A DNA stretch of 64,000 nt from an uncultured Mycoplasma sp. (GTDB taxonomy: Bacteria; Bacillota_I; Bacilli_A; RF39; UBA660), in assembly GCA_902493595.1 (NCBI GenBank), contig CABUPU010000002.1, forward strand, positions 62,001 through 126,000. The letters run 5' to 3'. Within the stretch, counting starts at the first letter, position 1, and the number at the start of each line of letters is the position of its first letter. The notes beneath the pieces are model-generated. The model saw nothing but the letters and a program-made list of their open reading frames with translations, did no database searches and was not told the origin of the DNA. This document shows positions 16,476 through 24,582 of this stretch, one piece after another. A program made the translations under genes and the position numbers.

Positions 16476-18791
16476 ATGGATAGAGTATATATGACATTTT
16501 TAAGCAAAATAGATGTGGAGACTCCTTCGATGTTAAATATTTTAAGAAAAAAGGGACTTATTGCAACTCCAACTGATTTTGTTAAGTATTTATATGGTAA
16601 TTATTCATATTTAATTGCTAGTGAGCCTTTATATAAAAAACAATTTTTAACTACTTTTGATAAATCGTATCCAGATGGTATTAAAAACTATTTTGGAATA
16701 AGACCACTTATTGATACAAATAATATGCAAAGTTTCATAGAAAAAAATGCTATCTCTATTAATGGTAATGAAATTAAATTAGGTAGTTATCCAACAAGTG
16801 TAATTAAAGATGAAGCATTAATTCAAAAATTAAGTAATGCATATAAAGAAAATAAGTTTAATGATAAAAAGTATCATATACCAATAGGAGATGAAATAAT
16901 AGAGTGTAATTCAATTACTTTAGATGGCGAAGATTATGTTTATATTAAAGAAAATGGTTTATATGTTAAAGTAACGCCACTTAATTGGTTTTATGATGAA
17001 GTATCGCACAGTTTAGTTTGCAAAGACATTATTGCAGGTTTTTCGATAAAACTTTCTGATAGAGCTTTTGAAAAATATGGTTACAACTTTTTAAATGAAT
17101 ATTTATTAAGGGATGTACTTCAAGATAAAATAACTAGATTAACAGAACCAGTAGATTTAGTTAACCAAAAGTATTTAGATGAACTGCAGCAAATTGATTT
17201 CCCCTTTAAATCTGACTTTGAGGTAAGTAATGAAGGAAAACTTTATTTTCACGATGAGAGGGAATATAATATTAACATCGATGACGAAAGCGTGAGAAAA
17301 ATCGGTGAGTTTGCTCTTGAAAATTTAGATGCTTATGTTCATAGAACTAATCCTGTGTTTAATATTAATATAAAAGGTAAAAAGAAAATCGTTGGCCTTC
17401 AGGCTTTTGATTTTTCCTCTTTAGGTTTAAATGCTAAAGTTAAAAGCCTTAATATTGATGTAGATGAACTTCGTGTAGCGGATCCGTTTATATGTGTTAA
17501 TAGTCAAATTGAAAATGTATCAATGCATTGCGACTTTACTCTTTTTACAAGACTTTATTTTTGTGGCAAATATTTGGCTCGTAACTATTTAAAAGGTTCT
17601 AATTTAACTATTAAATACAAAAATGAAAAAGAACTTATAATCTTTTTTAAAGATGTGCAAAGGTTTATTAATTTGCTAGCTAAATCAGATGAGAGAAATA
17701 AAATTGACTTTACTTATAAACATTCATTTTATGAGTGCCATTCTCTTGCAGAATATAACTACAATTTTAATGCACAAACATTATTTTCTAAAATTGGTTT
17801 AGGTAGCATTAAGTTAGTTGGCCCTAGTATAAACAAAGATAGAATTGCAAATATTTTAGGAGAAATCCCTAATATTAAATATATTTTTACCGATACTCTT
17901 GAAGAAGAGACTAAAGAAAAAGATAAAGAGGAAAAACCAAAACTTTCAAAAGAAGCTGAACATATACTTGATCTTTCTAGAGAAATATTAAGTATTGAAT
18001 ATATAGGACTTGATAAGGATAGTGTTAAAACAAAAGTCAAAGATATTGTTGATGAATATAATAATGGTTTATCAAAGAAAAATGAGGGGCTTTCACTAAC
18101 AACAAATAATGGAGTATACACAGATGCAGTTATTAAGTTAGAAAAGTTAAGAGATACACTATACCATAATTTTGAAAAAAATCTTAATTATTATGATATT
18201 TTAGATTTAATAGAAAACATGATTAAAATGCTAAATAATGATGAAGTTAATATAGATTATGAAATTTTAAAAGACTTAGAAACTTTAAATACTATTTTAA
18301 AATACAGTAAAGATGAACAAACTAAAGAAGAAATTATTACTTATTTAGAAAATGAAAGACAATTCATTACTGATTATTTATCTGGTAAGGCAGAAATTGA
18401 ATATAAAAATGTAGATGAATTTGTTAAAAAGTTTAGATTATTTTTAGTACCAATACTTACAAAAGTATCTGGTGATGTTTCAAAAATAGATGTAATGAGG
18501 CAAATAAAAGATTATGCTTTTAATGAAATGAATGATAAAACTACAGAAAATACAAATAATTACATAAAGCTAATATTAAGTGAAATAGATAAAATTAAGA
18601 AAAACATTTTAGAACTTGATAGTGAATATGCATTCGAAGACTTTGATTATTCATCATTTAAAACAGGAAAAGAAATACTTGATTATTTAGATAAAAAATA
18701 TATGGAATATTATAGAGTATATTTAGATCTTATGAAAAATAAAGCTAACGAAGAAAACTATGAGAATAGTAAAGTGCCTTTAAATTTCTAA
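16476..18791 (+). CDS. array protein B4 (type B paralogue, unknown function)
   Basis: A 771-residue paralogue starting MDRVYMTFLSKI. Blocks in order: TPTDFVKYLYG, YFGIRPLID, LGSYPTSVI, VTPLNWFYDE, NFLNEYLLRDVL, VRKIGEFALENL (BspA-like LRR text), HCDFTLFTRLYF, LTIKYKNEKELIIFF, GPSINKDR, a Lys/Glu-rich linker, then the helical C-terminal domain from about 490. A 205-bp stretch near its 3' end (18527-18731) is identical to B5. Tail NEENYENSKVPLNF. Function unknown. Confidence 0.7.
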   Translation: MDRVYMTFLSKIDVETPSMLNILRKKGLIATPTDFVKYLYGNYSYLIASEPLYKKQFLTTFDKSYPDGIKNYFGIRPLIDTNNMQSFIEKNAISINGNEIKLGSYPTSVIKDEALIQKLSNAYKENKFNDKKYHIPIGDEIIECNSITLDGEDYVYIKENGLYVKVTPLNWFYDEVSHSLVCKDIIAGFSIKLSDRAFEKYGYNFLNEYLLRDVLQDKITRLTEPVDLVNQKYLDELQQIDFPFKSDFEVSNEGKLYFHDEREYNINIDDESVRKIGEFALENLDAYVHRTNPVFNINIKGKKKIVGLQAFDFSSLGLNAKVKSLNIDVDELRVADPFICVNSQIENVSMHCDFTLFTRLYFCGKYLARNYLKGSNLTIKYKNEKELIIFFKDVQRFINLLAKSDERNKIDFTYKHSFYECHSLAEYNYNFNAQTLFSKIGLGSIKLVGPSINKDRIANILGEIPNIKYIFTDTLEEETKEKDKEEKPKLSKEAEHILDLSREILSIEYIGLDKDSVKTKVKDIVDEYNNGLSKKNEGLSLTTNNGVYTDAVIKLEKLRDTLYHNFEKNLNYYDILDLIENMIKMLNNDEVNIDYEILKDLETLNTILKYSKDEQTKEEIITYLENERQFITDYLSGKAEIEYKNVDEFVKKFRLFLVPILTKVSGDVSKIDVMRQIKDYAFNEMNDKTTENTNNYIKLILSEIDKIKKNILELDSEYAFEDFDYSSFKTGKEILDYLDKKYMEYYRVYLDLMKNKANEENYENSKVPLNF
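18527..18731 (+). repeat. 205-bp tract identical to 20879-21083
   Basis: This part of B4 and the matching part of B5 (offset 2352 bp) show no difference base by base, whereas the sequence on both sides differs. It points to recent gene conversion or unequal crossing-over within the array. Confidence 0.85.
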
Positions 18792-18851
18792 GTGGTTACT
18801 TGCAAAGTAACTGCTTTTTTTATATAATTGTTATAGTAAAGGGTGTAAGCT
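18792..18851 (+). repeat. 60-bp intergenic cassette 4 (hairpin plus promoter)
   Basis: GTTACTT/AAGTAAC hairpin, T-run, TTGCAA-17 bp-TATAAT, and AAAGGGTGTAAGCT before ATG of B5. Nearly identical to cassettes 2 and 3. Confidence 0.85.
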
Positions 18852-21143
18852 ATGAATAGAATATATATGACATTTCCTACTGAAGATGAAGTTAAATTTT
18901 TTCCTTGGTTAAAAGATGCAAATTCTTCTGCATTAGTGAGAGAATTGTTAAAAGATTTATACTATGAATCAGAAACTTTAATTGTGAATAAAAATGATAC
19001 TTTAAATATTAAGAATAAACGCTTAGGCATTATAGTAAGACCGGTTATTAATTCAAATGAATCTCTTGTTCCTTTTATTGAAAAAAATAGAATTAACAAG
19101 GGAGGTTATGATAGCATTTTACTTGGAACTTTTCCATTAAAAGTAGCAAATAATATAGACAGGGGTACGCTTACAGAAACAAATAAAAAAAGAACCATTC
19201 CGATTAATTATTCTATGGTAACTTTAAATGAATATACGGATGGCAATCGAAATTTTGTTATTGTGGGTGATGATATTATTGAAATATTGCCTATTGAATG
19301 GGAATATGATGAAAGCATAAATAAATTATTTTGCAAAACTAGTATTTTTAAATGTAATACTAGTAAGACAAATGATTTATTGATGGCTTATAATTATATG
19401 AATAATCAACTTTTTATGGAAATGCTAGATGATTATACCGTTATAAAGGATAATTCTGATATAAAATTAATTGATGACAAAGGATACATATCATTTGATT
19501 ATCCATATAGTTCCTTTATAGAGTTTGATGATTTAGGTAATATAATATTTCATGGTAATGAATATAATCTAACTATACCAAATACTGTAAGAAAAATAGA
19601 TGAATATGCCTTTGATAAAATTCTTGGAAATGATAGTTCAAAATTATCTTTAAATATAGATATTGATGGTGATGATTTATCAATACCACCATATGCTTTT
19701 AATTTAAATACTATTCGTGCTAATGTACATATTGTGTATTTAAATGTTCATAACGAGTTAAGTGCAATCGGACAAGCCTCATTTAATACTAATTTTCCTA
19801 TTGATAATATTACAATTTTGTGCGATTTTGCTCTTTTCTCTAGACTTTATTTAAGTGGTGATAATTTTGCAAAAAATCTTTTTGAAAATTCAAAATTTAC
19901 TTTAACTTATACAAGCGAAAATGAATTAGTGAAATTTGTAAGTGATATAAATAGATTTTTTGAATTAATATATAAAAGTTTGCAAAAAGAAAAAAACAAA
20001 CGATTTTATTCCAATGATGTAACCTCTATTGATTTTAGTTACAAATTTAATACATATAAATATATAGATGCTTCAACTTGTATACCAAATATTGAACTTC
20101 TAAAAAACAAAGAAATTTTATCTATTTTAAAAGTAAGCTCTTTTACTTTAAAAGGTCCGACTATTAGTGATGAATTAATATCAAAATTATTTCCTAATTT
20201 TTCAGTAAAAAAGGAATTTACTGATTTAGTTCAAAAAGAAAAAACTGCAACTAAACAAATTGATGAACCAAAAAATAAAGAAGAAAAGGCAAAACTTTCT
20301 AAAGAAGTAGAGCACATACTGGATCTTGCTAGAGAAATAATAAGCATCGAATACATAGGTCTTGATAAAGAAACAGTTCGTAAAAAAGTTGATGAAATTG
20401 TTATTGAATATAATAATGGATTATCTAAAAAAAGTGGGGGATTATCATTAACAACAAATAATGGAGTGTATACAAATACTATTATTAAATTGGAAAACCT
20501 AAGAGATGCATTATATCATAATTTTGAAAAAAATCTTGGGTTTTATGATATTCTAGATTTAATTTCTAGTATGATTAAAAAACTAAATGATGAAGAGGTT
20601 AAAATAGATTATGAAATCTTAAAGGACTTAGATACTCTGACTAAAATACTTAAGTATAGTAAAGATGAACAAACTAAAAATGAACTTATTTCCTATTTAG
20701 AAAATGAAAGCAAAAGAATAGTTGATTATTTATCTGGTAAGATAGAAATTGATTATAAAAATATAGATGAATTTGTGAAAAAATTTAGATTATTCTTAGT
20801 ACCAATACTTACAAGAGTATCTGGTAATGTATCAAAAGTAGATGTAATGGAGCAAATAAAGGATTATGCTTTAGATGCAATGAATGATAAAACTACAGAA
20901 AATACAAATAATTACATAAAGCTAATATTAAGTGAAATAGATAAAATTAAGAAAAACATTTTAGAACTTGATAGTGAATATGCATTCGAAGACTTTGATT
21001 ATTCATCATTTAAAACAGGAAAAGAAATACTTGATTATTTAGATAAAAAATATATGGAATATTATAGAGTATATTTAGATCTTGTGGAAAATAAAGTTAA
21101 TGAGGAAAACTATGAGAATAGTAAAGTACCTTTAATTTATTAA
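18852..21143 (+). CDS. array protein B5 (type B paralogue, unknown function)
   Basis: A 763-residue paralogue, last of the array. Its N-terminal half is closest to B2 (FPWLKDANSSAL, IVRPVINSNESLVPFIEK, LGTFPLKV, ILPIEWEYDE), and it shares the GPTISDELISKLFPNF segment with B2. The C-terminal domain is closest to B4, including the identical 205-bp tract. It is thus a mosaic of B2-like and B4-like sequence. IDEYAFDKI at about 250 is typical of BspA-type leucine-rich repeats. Tail VNEENYENSKVPLIY. Followed by a shared terminator instead of another cassette. Confidence 0.7.
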   Translation: MNRIYMTFPTEDEVKFFPWLKDANSSALVRELLKDLYYESETLIVNKNDTLNIKNKRLGIIVRPVINSNESLVPFIEKNRINKGGYDSILLGTFPLKVANNIDRGTLTETNKKRTIPINYSMVTLNEYTDGNRNFVIVGDDIIEILPIEWEYDESINKLFCKTSIFKCNTSKTNDLLMAYNYMNNQLFMEMLDDYTVIKDNSDIKLIDDKGYISFDYPYSSFIEFDDLGNIIFHGNEYNLTIPNTVRKIDEYAFDKILGNDSSKLSLNIDIDGDDLSIPPYAFNLNTIRANVHIVYLNVHNELSAIGQASFNTNFPIDNITILCDFALFSRLYLSGDNFAKNLFENSKFTLTYTSENELVKFVSDINRFFELIYKSLQKEKNKRFYSNDVTSIDFSYKFNTYKYIDASTCIPNIELLKNKEILSILKVSSFTLKGPTISDELISKLFPNFSVKKEFTDLVQKEKTATKQIDEPKNKEEKAKLSKEVEHILDLAREIISIEYIGLDKETVRKKVDEIVIEYNNGLSKKSGGLSLTTNNGVYTNTIIKLENLRDALYHNFEKNLGFYDILDLISSMIKKLNDEEVKIDYEILKDLDTLTKILKYSKDEQTKNELISYLENESKRIVDYLSGKIEIDYKNIDEFVKKFRLFLVPILTRVSGNVSKVDVMEQIKDYALDAMNDKTTENTNNYIKLILSEIDKIKKNILELDSEYAFEDFDYSSFKTGKEILDYLDKKYMEYYRVYLDLVENKVNEENYENSKVPLIY

Positions 21144-21154
21144 ACTTCATATAA

Positions 21155-21186
21155 AAAGTAGGATTAATAAAAATCCTATTTTTTGT
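21155..21186. terminator. bidirectional terminator closing the array
   Basis: TAGGATT (21159-21165) pairs with AATCCTA (21172-21178); A-run before and T-run after. It separates B5 from the convergent DUF2207-like gene and includes the latter's end. Confidence 0.7.
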
Positions 21187-22000
21187 AAATAATACTGATT
21201 AATTTATTGAGTTCTTCTTTAGCTTCAACTGATAAACTACTGCTTTCATTTAAAATAATAGCATAAAGTATATATTCATTCCAAAGAGATATTTCTTTTA
21301 AAGACTTATCATTGAAATTGCCAAAATCTTTAAGATAATTTTTTAATCCTTTGAGTTTTAAATATATTTCTTTGCCTTTTTCAGTCTTTACTAGGCTTGC
21401 CTCTTTTAAAGAAAATCTTATCATTATAAAACTAATAATCCAAAATAATATAAATAGTATAATTTCTTGCTTTAAATAATTACTGTGTATTGTAATAAAA
21501 TAAAAACAAATACCTCCGAATATAATGAAAGCTAAAAAATAAATCATTGTTGTAAAAGGATTATCTTTAAAGTAATATTTTTTTATACAGTTCTTTTGTT
21601 TTAGAGAATTTTCAATTTCTTTTATATAGTATTTATCAAATTCCTTATCATTTATAAATTTATAATGATTTAAAATGTAAGATTGTTCTTGATTAACAGA
21701 AACATTATTAATTACATTTATTTCATCTTTTGCAAAAGATATATATTTTTTGTTTTTTAAGTATTCAAGTTCTGCCATTTTTATTTGAGTAATATTTCTT
21801 TTGTTAAACAAATAACCAAGTTCACTAATTGAATAATCTTTTAAAATGTCCCTAAAATATTTGAATTTGTTTTCATCATTTTTATCAATCTTAATGCTTT
21901 TATAAAATAGTAGGTTTCTTTTTAAAACACTAATTATAAAACACATTATGTAAATAATTAAAACTATAATTTGAATTTTTAATAATAAAATTTGACTCAC
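21176..22000 (-). CDS. DUF2207-like membrane protein, short form
   Basis: A 274-residue protein with a helix at the N-terminus (5-26), and two more at about 151-170 and 177-195. The C-terminal part carries the DUF2207 pattern: TEKGKEIYLKLKGLKNYLKDF, then LWNEYILYAIIL. Full DUF2207 proteins have a large N-terminal extracellular domain of about 250 residues, which is missing here, so this is a short or truncated form. Function of the family is unknown. It is convergent with the array and divergent from the NUDIX gene. Confidence 0.65.
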   Translation of the reverse strand: MSQILLLKIQIIVLIIYIMCFIISVLKRNLLFYKSIKIDKNDENKFKYFRDILKDYSISELGYLFNKRNITQIKMAELEYLKNKKYISFAKDEINVINNVSVNQEQSYILNHYKFINDKEFDKYYIKEIENSLKQKNCIKKYYFKDNPFTTMIYFLAFIIFGGICFYFITIHSNYLKQEIILFILFWIISFIMIRFSLKEASLVKTEKGKEIYLKLKGLKNYLKDFGNFNDKSLKEISLWNEYILYAIILNESSSLSVEAKEELNKLISIIYKK

Positions 22001-22155
22001 AATAGCACACTTCCTTCTAAGAATATAATACCAGTAACAGAATTATTTTTAAAGATTATTAAATATATTTACAATTAAAATATGTAAAGTTGAATTTTTT
22101 TATAGATTAATTTATAATTATCCTATATTATTTAATTGCTAAAGGAGAATTTATT

Positions 22156-22770
22156 ATGGATGAATATTTAAAATTAATAGTAAGACTTCAGTCACTAAGT
22201 CAAAATGGTCTTGCTTATGCAAATAATGAATATGATAAGGAAAGGTATGAAGAAATAAGAAATATTGCTTGTCATCTAATGGAATATAAAACTGATTTAC
22301 CTTTTGAAAAAATAAAAGATTTATTTGGTAGTGAAAAGGGTTATCAAACACCTAAAATAGATACAAGAGCCGCTATTTTTAAAGATGATAAAATACTACT
22401 TGTACACGAAAATAATGATACTTGGGCTCTTCCTGGTGGTTGGTGTGATAATTTAGAAAGTGTAAAATCAAATACACTTAAAGAGGTAAAAGAGGAAGCT
22501 GGACTTACCGTGGAGGCTATAAAGTTAATTGCTGTTCAAGATAGAAATAAACATAATACCCCAATTTATGCTTATGGTATTTGTAAAATATTTGTATTAT
22601 GTAAAGTAGTAGGAGGCTCTTTTAAGAAAAATTGTGAAACAATAGAAATGGGGTATTTTTCTTTGGAAGAGATTCCTAAGAATTTAGCTAATGAAAAAAC
22701 TACTTTAGAACAAATTAAACTTTGTTTTGAGGCAAATAATAATCAGAATTTTGAAACATATTTTGACTAA
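22156..22770 (+). CDS. NUDIX hydrolase with N-terminal NUDIX_N-type helical domain
   Basis: A 204-residue protein. Residues 1-65 are a helical domain of the kind found before the NUDIX fold in ADP-ribose pyrophosphatase-like Firmicutes enzymes. The NUDIX box lies at about residues 95-117: GWCDNLE, seven residues, then KEVKEEAGL. It fits Gx5Ex7REUxEExGU except that the first R is K. The substrate is a nucleoside diphosphate derivative, probably ADP-ribose or a sugar nucleotide (inference). Start ATG 22156 follows AAAGGAGAATTTATT. TATAAT near 22111 is a possible -10. Confidence 0.88.
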   Translation: MDEYLKLIVRLQSLSQNGLAYANNEYDKERYEEIRNIACHLMEYKTDLPFEKIKDLFGSEKGYQTPKIDTRAAIFKDDKILLVHENNDTWALPGGWCDNLESVKSNTLKEVKEEAGLTVEAIKLIAVQDRNKHNTPIYAYGICKIFVLCKVVGGSFKKNCETIEMGYFSLEEIPKNLANEKTTLEQIKLCFEANNNQNFETYFD

Positions 22771-22780
22771 TGTATTGCAT

Positions 22781-22801
22781 AAAAATAAATATATTTAAAT
22801 A
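22781..22801. repeat. 21-bp direct repeat, left copy (right copy 24553-24573)
   Basis: The 21 bases here are identical to 24553-24573, immediately before the SpoVD-like gene's ribosome site. The two copies bracket the AAA ATPase gene and the PBP gene fragment. An 11-bp motif AATGTATTGCA (22769-22779) is also repeated at 22921-22931. The 22802-22910 stretch between holds no gene that I can see. Confidence 0.65.
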
Positions 22802-22910
22802 TGTTTGGATTTAAAATGAACTATTTAACATATGCACTAGATATATTTTTATACTCATTTTATACAAATTTGAGTTTAAAAGAGTACTGCAAAAATATTC
22901 AGAAAATGTA

Positions 22911-22955
22911 AATAATTTGCAATGTATTGCAAATTATTTTATTTTGTGATATATT
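22911..22955 (+). promoter_or_regulatory. promoter with palindromic operator before AAA ATPase
   Basis: A perfect 12-bp inverted repeat (22911-22922 and 22927-22938, loop TGTA) overlaps the -35 box TTGCAA (22927-22932). A 17-bp spacer leads to TATATT (22950-22955). The overlap suggests repressor binding; because T-rich sequence follows, a terminator for the NUDIX gene is the alternative. Confidence 0.5.
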
Positions 22956-22972
22956 ATATTTAGGTGAGATAT

Positions 22973-24160
22973 ATGATAGAGAGAAATGAATACTTAGAAG
23001 CATTAAAAAATTGGAAAGACAAAGATTTGATAAAAGTAGTTACTGGTATAAGAAGGTGTGGTAAATCTACTTTATTTGAATTATTCGTAAATTATTTAAA
23101 ACAAATAGGCGTTAATGATGAACATATAATATTTTTAAATCTTGAATCTCCTGAATATAATTTTAATGATTACATGGAACTTTATAATTATGTTAATGAT
23201 AAAATAAAGGACAAAGATATGTATTATGTATTTTTGGATGAAGTTCAAGTTGTTCCACAATTTGAAAAGGCAGTCGATGGTCTTTATATAAAGAAAAATG
23301 TAGATGAATATATAACAGGTTCAAATGCTTATCTTCTATCTGGAGAACTTGCTACATTTTTATCTGGAAGATATGTGGAGTTTAAAATGTTTCCTTTATC
23401 ATTTAAAGAATATGCAAATTACTACAAACAAGAAGGGGATGAGAAACTATATTTAAAATATATAAATAATAGTTCTATGCCTTATGCCTTAAAATTAGAT
23501 AATCAAGATGAGGTTGATAAATATTTAGACAGTATATATAATACAATAATAATTAAAGATATAGTAACTAGAAAAAAAATTGCTGATACAGGTATGCTTA
23601 GAAGCGTTTCTGAATTTATGTTTTCTAGTGTTGGTAACCTATTATCTGTAAAAAAGATAGCTGATACATTAACATCTGCTGGAAGAAGTATATCAGTACA
23701 TACAGTAGAAAACTATTTGGATTCTTTAGTAGAAAGCTTTATTTTTAATAAGGCATCTAGATATGACATAAAAGGGAAACAATACTTAACTACTGGAGAA
23801 AAATATTATGCTACCGATGTTACTATGAGATATGCTTTGTTGGGTAGAAAATATATCGATTTAGGATGTATTTTAGAAAATATAGTATATTTGGAATTAG
23901 TAAGAAGAGGATATAAAGTATATATAGGTAAATCTGGTGATAGAGAGATAGACTTTGTTGCAGAAAATAGTAAAGGAGTACAATATTTTCAAGTTGCATA
24001 TACAGTAAGAGATAAAAATACATTAGAAAGAGAATTATCAGCTTTAGAATCCATAAATGATCATTATCCAAAATTTATATTAACAATGGATATAGATCCA
24101 GAAGTTGATTATAATGGAATAAGAAAAATTAATGTACTTGATTGGTTGTTGGGCAAATAG
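22973..24160 (+). CDS. AAA+ ATPase with DUF4143 nuclease-like C-terminus
   Basis: A 395-residue protein of the AAA_14/DUF4143 family, common in gut bacteria and archaea. Walker A is GIRRCGKST (about residues 24-32), Walker B is YVFLDEVQ (about 80-87), and sensor text ITGSNAYLLSGEL follows. The C-terminal part ends with REIDFVAENSKGVQYFQVAY, which looks like a PD-(D/E)xK-type core (D-x(n)-Q). The family's role is unsettled; mobile-element or defence links have been proposed. ATG 22973 is used because AGGTGAG precedes it; a GTG three codons upstream lies in that site. It sits inside a segment bounded by 21-bp direct repeats. Confidence 0.88.
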   Translation: MIERNEYLEALKNWKDKDLIKVVTGIRRCGKSTLFELFVNYLKQIGVNDEHIIFLNLESPEYNFNDYMELYNYVNDKIKDKDMYYVFLDEVQVVPQFEKAVDGLYIKKNVDEYITGSNAYLLSGELATFLSGRYVEFKMFPLSFKEYANYYKQEGDEKLYLKYINNSSMPYALKLDNQDEVDKYLDSIYNTIIIKDIVTRKKIADTGMLRSVSEFMFSSVGNLLSVKKIADTLTSAGRSISVHTVENYLDSLVESFIFNKASRYDIKGKQYLTTGEKYYATDVTMRYALLGRKYIDLGCILENIVYLELVRRGYKVYIGKSGDREIDFVAENSKGVQYFQVAYTVRDKNTLERELSALESINDHYPKFILTMDIDPEVDYNGIRKINVLDWLLGK

Positions 24161-24173
24161 TTAGAGGAGTGAT

Positions 24174-24435
24174 TAAATGTACTCCACAGCATGGTTTAAT
24201 TCTTACAATGGATCCTCAAAGTGGGAAAATACTTGCTATGGGTTCAACTTTTAAAATAATTACTTTTACTGGCAATGATTCTATTATTGTAGGTGCAACA
24301 CTACACTGCTGGAAATACGGAAGGACATTGAGTCCAAGCATACATTGAGGTTGCCAAAAATTCTTGCAATCAAGGATTTGTATCATTTGGTCAAAAATTA
24401 GGTGTACAAAAACTAATGCGTTTATTTATAAATTA
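24174..24435 (+). pseudogene. decayed fragment of the SpoVD-like PBP gene
   Basis: This stretch matches codons of the intact PBP gene about 1.1 kb downstream (25295-25690): LILTMDPQSGKILAMGS, then STFKIIT, then VGATLHCWK, then (after a frameshift) a match to ENSCNPGFVSMGQKLGTQKLM. Two internal deletions are visible; the first joins two GGTTCAA copies that in the intact gene flank 30 codons. Neither end of the PBP is present, so it cannot be functional. Confidence 0.85.
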
Positions 24436-24538
24436 TAGTAAGAAACTTAAATGCGTAAGAAATGTGGAGATTGAGGATACTATTGATGCAATAAAACAGA
24501 TAATTGAGATATTAGATTCAAAAATTATTGAGGTATAA
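24431..24538 (+). pseudogene. possible C-terminal remnant of an unknown gene
   Basis: After the PBP fragment, a frame of 35 codons ends at TAA 24536 and reads as an amphipathic helix (EDTIDAIKQIIEILDSKI). It has no start codon or ribosome site. It may be the tail of a gene whose front was lost when the fragment was formed, or chance. Confidence 0.3.
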
Positions 24539-24582
24539 TAATATTCTAATAAAAAAATAAATATATTTAAATAGGTGATGAT

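Noticed and set aside
24142..24348. A 68-codon ORF starting in the ATPase stop region
   Set aside because: It is the first readable frame of the decayed PBP fragment, without its own ribosome site at that start.
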